Below, piece by piece: positions 52,259 to 64,000 of a DNA stretch of 64,000 bases (positions are counted from its first letter, which is position 1; the number at the start of each line of letters is the position of its first letter). The DNA comes from Gavia stellata (Eukaryota; Chordata; Aves; Gaviiformes; Gaviidae). A program made the position numbers and the translations under genes. The stretch covers positions 80,272,495-80,336,494 of the forward strand of contig NC_082597.1 in the NCBI RefSeq assembly GCF_030936135.1, given 5' to 3'. The notes under the pieces are model-generated. The model ran no database searches, was not told the origin of the DNA, and saw nothing but the letters and a program-made list of their open reading frames with translations.

Positions 52259-52618
52259 TGAAAGTATTTTGGCCTGCAGTTGCTATTCTAGAGCCCTGTT
52301 GCTTGACATACTTTCTTCCAGGTGCCTTCCCAGCAAAGATCAGTGAGCTGTACGCTTCCCAGTGGGCACAAGGCTGACGGACGGAAAGCAGCAGCTAAGC
52401 GCACTGTGCTGTTTAAACCTCATTCGTTCCCAGTACTGACCTGTAGTTGTGTGTGGTGGCAGGACATTTCTTTTAAATACTTTTTTTTTCTTCTCCCACA
52501 CTGTAAATGAAAAGCTGAAGATGCACCAACGCACTCATTTGCCAACAGTTTTTTGTTTTTCTAAATTGTACCTACCAATATATGCCTTAACTTTGAATAC
52601 TGTTCACTTTAAAATAGA

Positions 52619-52717
52619 TTTATATATGTGTCTGTATGTTTGCATACACTAGACATACATGCTATATATAGTATGTATATACTATACCTACAAAGGATGT
52701 GTATATATAATATGTAT
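52619..52717. repeat. TA/TG-rich simple sequence
   Basis: Degenerate TATA and TGTA repeats over about 100 bp, with several short palindromes such as GCTATATATAG. No gene. Confidence 0.75.
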
Positions 52718-54696
52718 TTTCTGTACATAGAAACTTTACATGTATAGTTTACTTCTTGTGATGCTGCTTGGCCCCCTGTTAATGTTCCTTTGCTTAACTG
52801 GTGGCTGTTTCTGGAATGCATGTGTCTTGCTGCTAGATCAGCAGCAGTCTTGCAATGAATTGCTTTTGAAAAATGAGTGTTTCTGTTTGATGTTAGGTTT
52901 TATAGGAGTTAATTAGTTTATCCAAGTCCAGAAGATTATTTGGTGTTAGGCCAATCAGTTTCCTGAGAAAGATTATGATTAACCAACAGGCACAGTGTAA
53001 ATTATTAAACCCTAAGTCCCAGTTCTTGATATTTTTCAATTTTTTTTTTCTATGGGTGCTGATTCAGTTAAGTAACCATGGTCAAGGTAAAGGATGAGTG
53101 GATACTTCTATATCTACTGCCTGTCTGCAGTTAGCTGCACTTTCTATAACATCACATCATTCAAAAGCTCTGCTCTTGTCTTTATTTCCTTGCCCAGACA
53201 CTGTTAGCAGAATAAAAAGCAGATTCCAGAAAGTCTTATGTATAGATAATACCCCCCTTTTCTAATTAAGAGTTTGACTTACTAAAATTATATAAAGATA
53301 AAAAGGTTATTAAGGTAGAAATGAAAAAACCCAAGTCTGCTCAAGCCCTAAACCTTGTTATCAAAGCAGCGTGGTGGGAGCTTAGCTTAACCATGTTCTC
53401 TGTGGGATTGTCTAAGATGGGATCAACAACCAAGCAGTAAAGCACAGGTCAGCAAGCTCATTGTTATAAAACCTTGAAGTTTAGAATCAAATTTGATCTG
53501 CCTCTATTCCTTTCTTAGGGCAGCTTAACAAAAAGGAAAAATAGGAGTTTTGTGCTTCATTTGGCTTGAACAGTGAGGTTTGACGTACTGAATTTTGTAA
53601 TATTCTCTCTATTTTCCATCTGAGGCCAGTCATGGTATGCTTGTTTTAGTTGTCAGCACCCTTGCACACGTAAACCAGAAGATGCATAATTGAAGATTAC
53701 GTACTGAATCCTGGGATGCAGATGATCTGCTGGAGATGCTGCTTTTCAATTTGCAATAGTAACAAAATTACTGGTAGTAATGTTTACTAGGAAGTGGAAT
53801 TGCTGCCTGTTGTAGTTGTGCGGAAGCACCGCTCTGCCAGCGTGCTGTACAGCTGAACTTGGAAGCCTACATCATCCTGAGGCAGTGGTCAGTGAAGGGA
53901 CTACATTAGTCATAGGATAAGGGGCAGGAGCAGACGCACATGCTGTAAAGCAACGGTTTGTTTCAGTAACAGATGTTCAGGGTGAAATTGCGACTTTGCC
54001 AAAGTAGAAGGCAAAAGCTCCTGTCAGCTCCAGCAGAGCAAAGATTTTTGTCCCAAAATAGCATGCATTTCTGTATAGTTTAAGTTTGTATGGTAGAGTG
54101 CTAAGGTTGATGTTTGAAGTTTAACAGTGATAAACACATTCTGGAGACAGTGTGGAAAGTTGCCCAGTAAGATTGTTAGATCTGACACTCCCATCACCCT
54201 CCCACCCGTAAGCTAGATCCACAAGGGACTTGGTTGTTCAGAAGATGGGGACATCCTTAGAGGTTTTGTGTTCACCTCTCTGTTTATACACTCTGTGTTA
54301 AATAACCACAAGCTAGAAAGCATTTGTAGCTCAGAAGAAGGGATTGGAGACCAGGATCTGCACTAATTCCTTCACTCTATCTCTCCGCCTTTTACTTATC
54401 CACCTCCCTCTTGGTTATTCCTTGGCCACACATACTGAGCTAAGGGGCTCCAGACAGCCTTTGGCATGAGAGGGGTGCTGCTGAGATGCTACTTAGCCCT
54501 CATAAATCCGTGGCATACTCTGTAGCAGGATTTTAGCGCCTGGGGAGATTATTATTTTTTTTTTATAGTGGAAACTTAACTTCCAGCAATCTTAAGCCAC
54601 TTGAGAAATTCTGAAGATTGCACTGCAGTGATGTGAGTGCCTTTTCTGGGCTGATGTCTTGGATGCTTGTGGAAATTTTTGTTTGACGTTTTCTTC

Positions 54697-54711
54697 GTGT
54701 GTGTGTGTGTG
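54697..54711. repeat. (GT)7 microsatellite
   Basis: Seven GT dinucleotides and one further G; a short simple repeat in BORCS5 intron 2. Confidence 0.9.
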
Positions 54712-57700
54712 AGTGGTTGAGTTCCTTGGGTACTTTTCCCTGTGTTGTACGTGTCTACTTCTCTGATGTTCCAAAATGTTTACTAACTGTAATTCTGGCA
54801 CATTATTTCAGAGAAGACGCGTGATATGCCCTGGTTGGCCTTGATGCGTTCATTAAATGTAAAATGTCATGCGGTGCGACATCTCCTGCCTGAGTGACTC
54901 TTGTATTAGAGATCCACTTGGAGCTGGTTTGAGGTGCTGTATCCAACACATTTTTTCACTTGGTAAAGAGTTGAAGGGCAAAAGTAAGTGCACATGCTGT
55001 TATGAGAGGTATTTTTTTTATGAGGTTAAGAGCAAACAGTGAAAATACTAGACTGCTGTTTGAATTCACTTGTGTGTGGGTTTTTTTTTTCCTTTCAGTA
55101 GCTGGTGCATATAATTATACTCTTGAAATTTTAGGTGAGTTTGTTCTAAAGCAGTGACAATTGGGACTGTACGATTGCCAGTTGCAGTCCTCTAAATGAT
55201 AACAGTGCGGATATCCCTTAGAAGTAACTTGTGTAACTTGCACAGACAGAAATACGGAGCGTGGAATGCAGTTAGGTGTTGCGGTAAAAGACCTGAGAAG
55301 CTCAGTCAATAAAGCTAGATTCTTTCCACCATGTTCTATCAGCCTGGCAATGATGTATTGAGCCCCAGGGAAAGGTGTAATAGCAGGTGGAGTACTGCCT
55401 TTGAATCTGCGTGCTAAGCTGCGGCCGGGAAGTCAAGGGGATGGCATCACAGGCTGCTAGTAAGTAACTCCACTGCTGCTGTGCAAGAGAAACCCGTGCG
55501 TTTCATGCCTCAGGAGTAATGAGGCGCAGCAGCAACCCTTCAACTCAGTGCTGCAATGTCCTTTCTTTGTTTTCTGATTTGCTGTTCTTTACCCCTGTAG
55601 TCCTTTGTTAATATGAACATTGAGACTTGGAAAGACTGCAGTCTAGGTCACTGCCACAGGGTGTCACTGGAATACAAAAGGAGTAGTAGATGGGATTGAA
55701 AAGGGCTGGAAACCTTGCTGAAACCATGCGTTGGAAAACTGCTTTCTCTTCAAGCTCTTTTTATGAACGTTTGTGTTCTAGTTGCGTTCGTTGTATCAAG
55801 TGACCAAGGTCTTGATGGCCTGGCTGGCAAGCTGGCTTTGGTACCAGCTGGACCTGTGAGCTGAGCCACGCGGTGCGGAACTGAGAGGCAGCTACAGGCT
55901 GGAACAGTACCGGGTCTCTGGGGAGGAGATGGTGCAGAGATCTTCAGCTGGAAGTCTTTCAGAAGTCTTTATGATTTTGAAAAATAGAAATCTTGTGTGA
56001 CACTTATTTTCAGTTGTTGATACTAGAAGTTTTCTAAGTTTGTATAATAAGAAAATGAAAGTATAAATTGACAGTAAATCAGATGGAAGCACTTGAGGTT
56101 CAGCTCCTGTCCATGGCTACTGATCTTTGCCTCAGCACACCATCTGTAACCTAGAGTTTAATAGTATTTTCTTGGCAAGACTCTTTTGATCATAGGTGTG
56201 TTAAAGACAGAGGTGTTCGCATCCCAAGATACTTGTGCATAGTAAGTTTTTCCCCAGTGGCCCATTGTGCTGGGAAAAATGTTCATCCAGCATAGGGAAT
56301 GGAACTGGGGGACTGATGCGTCTAGAAAATAATTGTAACACCCTCTCCTTCCCCCCAATCTCAGCGCAAAAATGTTCAGCTCAATCAGATCTTCTTTCCA
56401 GTTCATCACCAGCCCTACAAAGCAGTGTTGCTGCCAGAGCACGCAACATGGTATGAACTGAGACCCTTTAGCCTGGTGGGTGAGGGGAGAGGGGTGAAAC
56501 GAGAAAGGGGAAAAGGGAAAGAAATTATGTATCTATGAAATGATGGCCTAAAATTTCAGACTTTTACCCCACTTTCCTAGTGTGTGTGCTGTTGATCAGA
56601 TATATCTATTCAGCTTAAAATCCAATGCTTTGCTAATTCCCAAGTTGTTTTTTAGGAGAGGGAGGATAGGAGGGAAATGCCTTGAACCTTCATCTCTGTT
56701 GCCTTGGAAATGTCATTAAGATATCTTGTCTCAAGTCTATCATGCCAGTAAAAGCCCTTTGACTTTGCAAGGGATTTATGTGGTTCTCTTTTTCATTAAT
56801 GGGAGGTGTGTACCAAAACATCTGGACATCAGCGGGAGAGCTATGTCCTTCACTATATGCTGTTCAAACCTTTTGGTGCTTGGGAAGGTGTTGGTGCTCA
56901 CCAGGAACTTGAGGCTATAACCTATTTGCATATAACTGTTTTTTAAAAATGAAAATGCTAATATAGGCAACTTCTATGCTTGCCTAAACTTGTTTTCAGT
57001 GAGACACCATGCAAAATTGCTTGTGCGCGTTCTCCTCCCCTTGATCTCGCTGTTCAAAGTGAGATTGCTGGCAAGACGTGCCTCTCCAGCACTCGGACTT
57101 TGGTATAAAATTACTCTGAGTTTCCTCGTTTAAAATTCATTGTTTCTGCAGACTCTTTCTAAACTCATGTGCCAGCCATGAAGGATGGAAAGCCATGTTT
57201 AAGTTAAACCAGAAGCAGAGTGCCAAGGAAAACCCTTCTCCTGAAGAATCCCTTTCTTTTTCAGGTATCACCTGGCTCAGACAAGTGATCATCTCTTCAT
57301 ACTAGGTTTTTACTATGTTATGTCCTTATTGTGGTGGATTTTTTCCTGTGCGTGTGGGCAATCCTTCAAGGACAGGTTGCTTCTATGACTGACCCTGCCC
57401 AATGTCCCTCGGCATATTGCACCTTCTCTATGCCCCTTGTGTGTAACTGGAAGCTGACCTGGAGTCCGCTGCACTGCAGATACCACTTGCAGTTGTGGCA
57501 GTGTAAATGGGATGTTTCCAAAGAGCTCCCTGGAAAGTGTGATCGTCTTATGGATCAGGGCATTATAAATCATAGTGATCAAGAGACTTCAAAAAACATT
57601 ATAACTTTCATCTGGCTGTATTTCAAGGAGTAACCCTTTGCTTTTAGTCCTTGGTGAGACCAAGGAGATGGTGTGATGTGCTCCAAGAAGCAGGAGATGG

Positions 57701-60700
57701 GTGCTGCAGTACATATTATCCTGGTGATATGTTTCCGAAGTTTTAAATAAAATCGCTTATGTTTTAAAATGTTCTTTTCAACATGATACCAACCACAAAT
57801 AAACCTGCTGGAAAGGCACTGCTAACGCTCTTGGTGCTGACTGATCTGTCTTTGCAGGGAATGGGTCAGGGATGTTCAGCCAGCTGAGGAGGAGGATGGG
57901 CAAAATGTTGGTGAGGGTTTTATCAATTCTCATCCTTCATAATAGCAGTCTTAGAGGATTTCTGTCAGCTAAACAAAGCCTGAACCTAAAGGGAAAGCTT
58001 TGATTTTCCTTATAATCCTTAGGTCTCTTGATTTCATCTGTGTAAACACAATTTTTAGCTGTAATAGGAAGTGGAAGAGATACTAGAGATTGGACCTTCT
58101 TAAGCAATGCATGCTGCTTTACCTCCTATGAGATTAAATCTTGTTTTTTCTGTGATGTGAAAGTAGCAAAAAGATGATGATTAGAATGGAAGCACATATT
58201 TGCATTTATACATTTGTACAAACAGGATGACTTAGAGTAGAATACTTACTCTTGCTTTTTGTTGCCTCCCATTGTGAGGAGTCTTGTCAGCACTTCTAGT
58301 ATTAACTGAAATTTGGAGTCATTTGGGTGGTGGCTGAGTTGCTTTCATTGCAATAGTTTGAAATTCTCCACTGTTCTATGTTTCCTTAGTTACCCATCTG
58401 ATTTATTAGATTCTGTGGTAGAGAAGGCAGTAAGGAAGCATACATTAGTCATTGAGATTAGAGGCTTCATTTCTTTTCTTGAGCATTTTCATAGATGGTT
58501 TTTTTTTTTTTGTTAACCGAAATCATTCCCAAGCTCTGAAGTGTGCTTGGGTGTATGGGGGTGTGGTGGCAGAAACAAAATTGCTCTTTTATCAGGCATA
58601 AATCTAAACTTTGTACAGCTTTGTCCTCTTTGGAGCCAAGAGCCCAGTGAAGCTTCAAAGTGGATTTGACTGCACCTCTGCTTTTTGCCAACACAGGGTG
58701 GTCCAGAGACTTGAGGTGCCAGCATGGATTCGCTTTGGCCAACCTAGCACATGAGGTGCTATGGGACCCTGCTTCGGAGAGGAAGGGGATTTGGCTGTGG
58801 CTTCAAATTCTGTGGGTGGTTTGGCCTCTTGCCGCACCCTTGGCATCACAGAAGTTACAAAAAGCGCAAACCCATGGGGGCTTTGTCCATGTTGTCTTTG
58901 ACATCTCACCAGTAAAACAAAAAGCCTGGTAACAAATGCAGTGTCTGATGAGTATCACTGCAGGCAGTTGGTATTTGCTTGCTTAATTTCCTCATAAAGA
59001 CACCAGGAGATAAAAATTAGACTTTGGTTTACGTATTGAATTAGTCTCGAGTTGGAATAGTTTCAGGGGTCCACATGGCTAGTTTGATGGATTTTATTTA
59101 TTTATTTTTCCACACTGAGTCTAATTAAACTAACTGTGATCCTGGCTTGGACAAATTGTGTGCAGATACTATGCAATACTCACAGCTTCTTATTGAATGA
59201 CCAACAAAAAGAGAAGAATAGAATGTCATATTAATTCATTTCAAGCTCTCGTAATACCTAGCTGCCAGTGAAGCAGCATTACGTAGATGTGCTGCCTACC
59301 TGCTGACCTGTGTTAGGAGATAAATGTGATGCTTCTGTCTGTCGTTCCTTAGTCGTCAAGTGTTCTGTCTTCAGTGCCCGGATATTGGAGCATCTGCTGG
59401 TACCATTGTGAACAACAAAGCTAACAGTAGTCATTAACAAACTTTTGTGCAAAAGTGTGTTTCTTCTGCTATAAAAGAGATTGCTGTTCCCTGTGACCTC
59501 CTAAACTGTTGCTGTGCTACTACTTTGGACAACAGGGGTTTTAGGTGTCTCACTTTTAAAAATTATCTGCTGCTCTGGGGTATTTATGTGAATATACCCT
59601 CTGTGTGAAAGACCCTGCTACTTCAAAACCCTAATTAAAACCTTAAGTTAGATTTGTGCTCCAACTAGGTGTTGGTCTTTGCTGTTGCTTTTTTTTTTTA
59701 AGTTTGGAAGAAGTAGTAAGGCTCACACAGTCCTGTTCCGTGTGTAACAATTTTATAGATGTGTAGAGGTGTGTTGCTGACGGGAAGGGGTAGGCATCGA
59801 CTGTCACTGCATGTTGAAATGAGCATGTGAAGTATTTCAAAGTCTGTTTGTTAGAAGTTTAGAAATTTCTGGACGTTGGTGAGGAACTTGATACAAACAC
59901 AAGTCTTGTATTCACTAGGTTGTAATTATTACAACTGTAGTAAATATGGAATTTGATCAGTACTGAAACGGACATCATAGCACTTAATGTTTAATGAAGA
60001 CTAGCATGTTAATAAATCACTGTATCAGATGTCAAAGGTACAGTAGGAAACAAAAATTAACAGATTTGAAGGGATGAAAACAGGCAAATTCTTCTGATGT
60101 AAAATGCAGAGGCTGGTGAGCTGTCAGTTTTCAAGAATGGATTTGGACTAATTTTTAAAAATACTGGAAGTCTGTTTTACATGATCCTTCTGTTTTAAAC
60201 ATACTGATATGCCTGACTCTTGCAGTGGTGGAGGGAGACATGGGGTTTATTGAACCTGGAAGGCAGAGGTTTTCCATGACATTGGTGTTGAGTTTCTCCA
60301 AATCAGCTTTTAAATATATTGCTCTCAATACTTTTTTCTGAAAGGCACAGGTTTTCTTGTCTTAAGAAATTCTGACCAAAAGTGTAAAAGCATTTAAAAA
60401 ATAAACAGACAACATAAAAACCAAACAAAAAAAACAACAAAAAAGCCCCGCTGGTTGCAGCTACTTGCCTAAAGTATGTTTCTCCAAAGGGTCTCTTAAA
60501 ATTGCATGGCTGTCATAACATCTAACGGGTGAGAAAAGACATGGGTCCAAAAGTCGGGTACCACGCCAACATTGCATGGTTTTGTACATCAATCACTTGA
60601 GGACATAAATTATTTTTTTTGTCTAATGATCTCTCGTACATCAACTGATGATTGGGCTGTAGTGGTGTTTTAAAGTACCTGTTCTTTATTTTAAATGCCA

Positions 60701-63700
60701 AATGCCTTTATTGGTATCTGAATCCAGTGACTTTTGTTGTCAGTGTTTGCATCTGTATTTGGATGAAGAATGTGAAGAATCAACCTAGCCATTCATGCCA
60801 GGCAATGGGACAAGTGTGGGAAGAGTAGATTTATTTTTCAGGTCATAGCTCTTGTGCAAAGAAAACTGTGGTGTTGTGGCTACCTTGGTAGCCTTGCTTG
60901 TGGAGGCAAGCATCTACAAAGGTGCGGGTTAACGTTTTGATTGCATCAACTATTTAAAATCTAAATTAAAATAGTTTTCCTGTGCAGTGAATCGACAGGA
61001 GCGAGTTAGATATAGAGGCGCTGTACCGCGGCAGTAGGACTGATGTGAAAAAGTTGATCTCTCAAGAAAGATGCAGAAAACTGGTTGAGTGAGTTGGCTA
61101 AAAATGGACTGTGCTCATGCGTGCCATCATGGTCAATGTGCAACAGGGAAAGATAAGGATGGTGCATACAGGACAAAAGAAAAGACAGAAATCGTTAAAT
61201 ATTGACAGATCAGGTATAGTTTTGGAAAAAGGGGAGAAACTGAGGATGTTTGTTTTCCGACCTCTAATCAATTAATATTCAACCAGTGGACATGGGTGAC
61301 TCATCTCTACTATCTGTTCCTTGTAAATGCAGTTTTAAGATGAAAGAAAAATAGGGGGATCAGCATAACCAAGGAACTATCTGGGAAATAAAAAAGGGAA
61401 AACATTTCAGGCAGGCTAGGAACCTCAACTGGCTCATCATGGGCACCGCGGCTGGCGTGGGGAGAAATACCACAGGTTGTGGAGTGCGGTCACATTGGGG
61501 CCAGCTGAGATCAGCTTTACCGGTTGTGGAGCCGCAACCTCCCGCAGTTGAGTAACACTGGAGCATACAGGCTTACGGCTGCGGTTGCTACGTCATTGTC
61601 CATAAATCCGTCACAGAGATTTCCATCTGGAAACATCTGGCACCATGCTGGTTCAAACTAGCTGTCCCAGCTAGGTACTTCAGAACTAAGGAGACGCTTA
61701 TCTTGGTGGTTTTAAGGCGAGCACATTAGCAAATTAGGTTCTGGACTTGATGCGGGGAAGATAACATGCAAAGAATTTATTGAGGTGCACGGGTTTCCCG
61801 TGAAGTGTCCCGGCTGGATTTGCTTCTACGCTTTGCTGACAAGCTTATCCCCTCAAAGTGTGGCACAGGCTGGAAGGGCGGCCGTGCAGCGGCTCTGGGT
61901 GGTGGCACGGTGGCAGGAGCAGAGGTCCGCCTGTCTCAGCTGGACCTGTGGACTTGCACCTCTGTGGCTTTCTGTACAAATATTTGGTGTTCCACTCTTT
62001 GATTTCCTGTTTGATTTAGTGAATTTACCAAAAAAGCAGGGGTGAACAAAACAGGCTAAGCTAATGATTTGGAGCTTTCTTCCTAAAAGCAGCAGAATTG
62101 ATTTTTTTCTTTGGAAAGCAGTCATTAGAGGGAACTGAGGTTGAAAAAGATTAAAAAGTGCTGAGACTGTTTACAGACTTCTTGTTTAGAAACTGTTGTG
62201 ATACTTTTGATTTCCCCCCCCCCTTCCTTATCTTCTTAACTCAAGGGGCTTAACAGGAGAACAAGACCTGTACTACTTCTGATTTTTGACTTTATTGACT
62301 TTACTGAAGTTTTTCAGATAGCAGATCAGACTATACTGTGCTAAACTACCTCTTTATTATCCTGATTGCTAGGCTTATTTTTCTCACTTAGCAAAATAAG
62401 GTACAGTGAAATCAAGATAAGAGCGTATTATTACATTGTTCAAGCCCTGAATATCAGAAAATAAAATGAAATAAATCATACTATGCAGTTGAAAACCACA
62501 GAAATCTCTCTCTGTCATTTTCCCAGCTTCTAGTCAGTACTACCATGCTTTAAATGAAATTTGCAGTATGTGGGGGTTCCTGTCTCTTCGACTGAAGTCT
62601 CTGTGCTTGTAAGAACAAAATAAATGTGACCTCTTCTCAAGCGCTTTTCTCCTCCTGTGGCCCACCGCACCAGTTACTTCCCCTTTGAAATACTTCCTTC
62701 ACAGAATGGAGCCACAAATGCACCCTTGCGTGAAATAGAAGGGATTTGGGTTGATGGCATTCGGTTTTAAAAAAATAAGAGATTTTCTAGTATGTGAATT
62801 CTCAGAAGCGGGGGCATTGCTCAGGCGTGAGATGGTTGAGAGAGGCCAGACTAACAGATAGTGTGCTAAATTAAGTGTGTCATGGTATGCTTAATGTTTT
62901 TGTTGTGTAAGACTAGCTATTGGGTTGTTTCTTGGCATTAAAAACAAGTTCTGTATTTCATTATTACTACTCACTTTATATTAGGTATAGGTGGAGTCAA
63001 TGTCTCAGCAGGATTGGGGCAGGGAGGGGGAATTGCCTTTAGCTCAATATTTACCATGCCCAAAAGGGTACTATTCAGCCTCTATCTTTCGCTTAATAGG
63101 TCAGATTAAACAAGCACTCCCTTGGTACTTGTGGATAGTTTATTATAGTAAAAATGAGAATGATTTCACTTTTCTTTCAAATATATGGTAAAAAGTCTTT
63201 GGACCTCAGGGTAATAGTCTTTATGTGCACACATGTAATGTTTAGATAGTTTTTTTTTTTTCCCCAGGACTTTTAATGAAATAGATAAGTTTCTCCAAAG
63301 CATTTGTCAGATTGGTATTTTCTGTGAGCACATGCAGCATGTATATTCATTGGTGTGCTTTGATTGCTTTCACTCAGCAATAACATTTACCTTTGATATT
63401 TACCTCTCCAAACTTGCTTCACCATTCTCATTAATAGGGCAGTTTTTGGAGAGCTTCTCCGACAGAAGCAATTCTGCAGGCGTGCTGGGACTGTGTCCTG
63501 CGAGGCTGCCGAGGAGCAGATAGGTTGCCGTCTCCTGAGCCACGGTTAGCTGTGTGCCTTCTGCACGCTGTGGTGGAGCAAGCGCAGCAAAAAAAGCAAA
63601 AGCAGGATGGGGTGGGATGCAGTGGAAAAAGGCGCTGGATCCCCTTTTTGGGCACAAAGCAAAAGAATCTGTGCCAAAGTCCTAGCTGTAATATGCCTCA

Positions 63701-64000
63701 ACATACTGGTGTCGGCTGTACTGTAAGTACATTTCCACTCCCTGTGTGTAATGGTAAAATAAGGTAATGTCTCCATTCACAAACTTGCCGCACCATCTAC
63801 TCTATTGTCAGTTTAAAACGGTCTCGGTTTAATTTAAAGGAGGGGCAAGAGTTCTGCTGTTGAGAACTTAAGTGCTATTTCATTAAATGTTGGTATTTTG
63901 CTCAGAGCTATTGCTATCCCACTTCACATTCTCAGCTGTGGGACGTTTTCTCCTGAAATGAAGCCAGGATGTGCTCACTTGCACAGGGCTGTGTGCAAAT

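Overview
The window is nuclear DNA from a vertebrate, almost certainly a bird. The genes are split by GT-AG introns and lie in long AT-rich non-coding DNA. The only recognisable interspersed repeats are CR1 LINE fragments, several ending in the CATAGAAT/ATTCTATG-type tail typical of avian CR1. Three gene starts can be read at protein level, in the order known from amniotes: LRP6 (minus), MANSC1 (minus), BORCS5 (plus; formerly LOH12CR1). I cannot name the species from the sequence.

Layout. Positions 1-12,933 are the start of LRP6 intron 1, with no further LRP6 exon visible. LRP6 exon 1 (12,934-12,988) lies in a CpG island of about 12.5-14.0 kb. From 14.1 to 29.2 kb is intergenic DNA with a CR1 copy carrying a decayed reverse-transcriptase frame, two CR1 scraps, an ATTTAT array and a short tandem repeat. 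MANSC1 is complete at coding level: three exons (29,511-30,493; 34,230-34,370; 35,224-35,443), giving a 447-residue type I membrane protein, with a CpG-island promoter upstream. From 36.0 to 39.6 kb is intergenic. BORCS5 starts inside a third CpG island (ATG at 39,989); exons 1 and 2 are present, and the rest of the window (41,111-64,000) is intron 2, which holds a truncated CR1 and a near-perfect 18-bp minisatellite of about 25 copies.

The genes do not form one pathway. LRP6 is a Wnt co-receptor, MANSC1 is a poorly characterised membrane protein with a MANSC domain, and BORCS5 is a lysosome-positioning subunit of BORC. They are linked by conserved synteny, not shared function. MANSC1 and BORCS5 are divergent, with start codons about 4.5 kb apart.

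I found no evidence of an undescribed multi-gene system. The items worth checking are regulatory or structural: an upstream ORF in the likely LRP6 leader, an open in-frame extension and (GCC)6 run directly before the BORCS5 ATG, simple or variable repeats in the BORCS5 and MANSC1 promoters, a small CpG cluster inside MANSC1 intron 2, the homogeneous 18-bp minisatellite, and a 93-bp tandem duplication in LRP6 intron 1. No tRNA, rRNA, CRISPR array or viral gene could be supported. Exon junctions come from splice motifs, phase agreement and recalled protein similarity, not from transcripts.
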